Source: Ooceraea biroi
Taxonomy: Eukaryota > Arthropoda > Insecta > Hymenoptera > Formicidae
Reading direction: 5' to 3'
Assembly: GCF_003672135.1 (NCBI RefSeq)
Contig: NC_039516.1
Span: 2,773,838-2,837,837 of the forward strand
DNA: 64,000 bases
The notes under the pieces are model-generated. The model searched no databases, was not told the DNA's origin, and was given only the letters and a program-made list of their open reading frames with translations. Position numbers and translations under genes: made by a program. How positions within the stretch are numbered: the first letter of the stretch is position 1; every line of letters starts with the position of its first letter. Below, one piece after another: positions 62,155-64,000 of the stretch.

Positions 62155-63403
62155 AAAGAGCGGAGAGAGAGGCGGGCGTGCGGGGAAGAAGCTCTCGCAA
62201 CTGTTCCAATAATGCGAGATGAAGGATGATTCGTGCAACGAAGTGATATTGAAATCCGTTAGAATCCGATATTTATTATTACCCGGCCGGTCGCGTATCG
62301 TTCCGCGGACAGCTATTGTCGCCCCGATAAAGTAGGCGCGGCATTTACGCCAGCTAGATTGCCGGAATTCTTCTCTTTCCGGTATGTCATCGGATTTCCG
62401 CCACGGTAATTTACACGTTGAATAATCACACACCGCCGCCGTTGTAACCGGCAAATTTCCCGGTCGTTTGTTATTTTGTCTCTTGATCGCGATTATGGAA
62501 ATTGCGGCCTCAAGTTGCAGAGATCATTCATTCCAAGATAATCACTTCCATTGTGCGCTTTTGAAATAAAAAGAGAAACGAGTAATAAGAAGAATACCAT
62601 TTTTCCGTGTAGCTTGCACGAAGAATGACGCAAAACGATGATTCTCGACACAGGATTGATCGAGTTCGGGTCACTTGGACCACGTCGTCGCTGCGCTTTA
62701 AGCATTTCCCCGGTTGACCCGCAAACCCGAACGAGGCCGATGGTAATCCGAGATTTCGCCGGCAAGAGAGAGAGTCACCGTGGTGTATTCTCACTTCCAT
62801 TTCGCCTGTCTCTATATTTGGCATAAAAACTCGCTCACATACAATGCGCACACGGCCGAATATGAAAATGCTCGGCTGCTTAGGAACGTACTGCGCGCAG
62901 CCGGCATACGAAGTGGCATTCGACAAACACGGTGCGGCTTTTCAACTCGCGCGAGAGCTTGAGGCTCAGCAGGCTTATTCAAATCGACCAGCGGCCGGAA
63001 GTGAGACAGAGCCAGATGGCACACCGGGAGAAAATAACGCGGTGTGGAAGGCAGAAAGAAAGAAACGAAGAACGGCGCGGCGCAAGAAGCGGAGGATGAA
63101 ACACGCTGCCACCATCACGTTCGTTTTCTCATTTTTCCACCCTCTCGTGTCTCCACCCTCCCCGTGCCCCCTTTGGCGAAGCGTGGCGTATCTACGAGCG
63201 AAGAGACGGACGAGAGACTGGACGAGGACGATTACTTCAGACCTAGATGATGCTCGTGAACGCCTTATCCTACTTCCGCCACTCGAACGGAAGATGAAAT
63301 ATTCTTGGAAATGAAGCGCCGTCCATGTATGATTGGGCTATTCCAGACGGAGGATGAATTTAAAGGCAGAAGCGAACGCCATTTCCCTCCAAATGAATTG
63401 CCG

Positions 63404-63413
63404 CGAGAGAGGA

Positions 63414-63446
<33 letters not shown>

Positions 63447-63452
63447 GAGAAG
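63404..63452 (+). repeat. (GA)n microsatellite, interrupted
   Basis: GA dinucleotide array with single interruptions (GGAA and ACA). Confidence 0.94.
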
Positions 63453-64000
63453 AAAGAAAAAATACGAAAATAATATAAGTAATATAGGAAATATCACTGA
63501 ATCAAGAATTATTTTTGATCAGTAGTGACATATTGGATTAATTATTGCTAATCACAATAGTCTGTCTGATTGTTCAATGTTTTGTTAAAAATCAGTAAAT
63601 AGAATATTAAAGATTCCTGTTACCACACACGTCAGTGACATGGTAATGTTCAGTATGCAACGGTATTATTATACGTGACATTAATTTCTATTAACACACA
63701 ATTCGCGTTTCAGAAACGAACTTGATTGTGGGGAATGGTTAATTTTCCCTCTTTTTTTTCTCACAGCCCTCCGATCCGGCTGTCACGGCGAAACGTATTC
63801 CGTCCCGAGCAATCTACTTTCTAAAATGCGGTCGCCTCCAGCGGCGTACTCGGCATATACCACAGTTATTTTTTCCCTCTTGCGAGATATCGCTCGCGAA
63901 TTTCGTTTCGCAGTCGACTCAGGTGGTCTCGGTCGGACAAGTATTTTAAAACCGCGGCGCGACCCCGACGATCGAGTACCGTGCCCAGTTCACCGGCGGG

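Larger units (their letters stand above)
60601..64000. other. Non-coding stretch to the window end
   Basis: 60601-60720 and 63450-63720 are AT-rich. A 187-codon frame at 60791-61354 shows no domain. Near the end, a tract of T followed by CTCACAG at about 63764-63776 looks like an acceptor, and the sequence after it stays open in one frame, but it does not read as an Ig domain or anything else I know. Confidence 0.5.

Noticed and set aside
63764..64000. Acceptor-like T-rich tract with CTCACAG and an open frame to the window end
   Set aside because: The translation does not resemble an Ig or any other known domain, and the frame is cut by the window edge.
1..64000. CRISPR arrays, phage, bacterial operons, rRNA genes, known insect microRNAs
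   Set aside because: No regularly spaced repeats, no compact gene clusters, and none of the common insect microRNA sequences I know were found.

Overview
The window looks like a piece of an insect nuclear genome, most likely a hymenopteran such as an ant. This is an inference. CG dinucleotides are abundant rather than depleted, there are many short (CG)n runs, simple repeats are everywhere, AT-rich islands alternate with CpG-rich stretches, there is almost no coding sequence, and the one clear exon belongs to an arthropod neuronal immunoglobulin family. Nothing bacterial or viral is visible: no dense open frames, no operons, no rRNA or tRNA, no CRISPR array.

The one firmly supported gene part is at 48863-49074 (+). 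It is the second half of a V-set immunoglobulin domain of the Sidestep type, with the motifs FGPRAFFR and YRCRVDFRK and an NLT glycosylation sequon, between a good acceptor and a GTGAGT donor. The same frame stays open past the donor. It then encodes a short linker, a membrane-spanning segment, a basic tail and a stop at 49238, and a cluster of AATAAA signals overlaps that stop. The exon may therefore have two fates: splicing into a long multi-Ig receptor, or read-through into a short single-Ig membrane protein. No partner exon could be recognised in the other 63 kb, so most of the window is probably intron or intergenic DNA of this gene.

A second candidate gene is at 37128-37391 (+): an ATAAAATA box, a TCAGTT initiator about 30 bases later, and after a 54-base leader a 58-codon ORF in good start context, whose first 18 codons all end in G or C. 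Its product is not recognised.

Layout: 1-17782 is non-coding with simple repeats and two perfect GC-rich palindromes. 17783-18920 is a very young non-autonomous DNA transposon or fold-back element with 325-bp inverted ends that differ at only two positions and a TTA target duplication. 18924-36889 is non-coding, with a purine-rich tract near 29.3-29.8 kb. 36890-37391 holds a small tandem repeat and the candidate short gene. 37392-48862 is non-coding, with a minisatellite and a diverged 64-bp duplicated block. 48863-49258 holds the Ig exon and its possible alternative 3' end. 49259-64000 is non-coding, with a possible TATA-driven exon near 57 kb and a perfect 20-bp-arm hairpin at 60558. Apart from the possible two outcomes of the Ig exon, no functional link between these parts can be shown.
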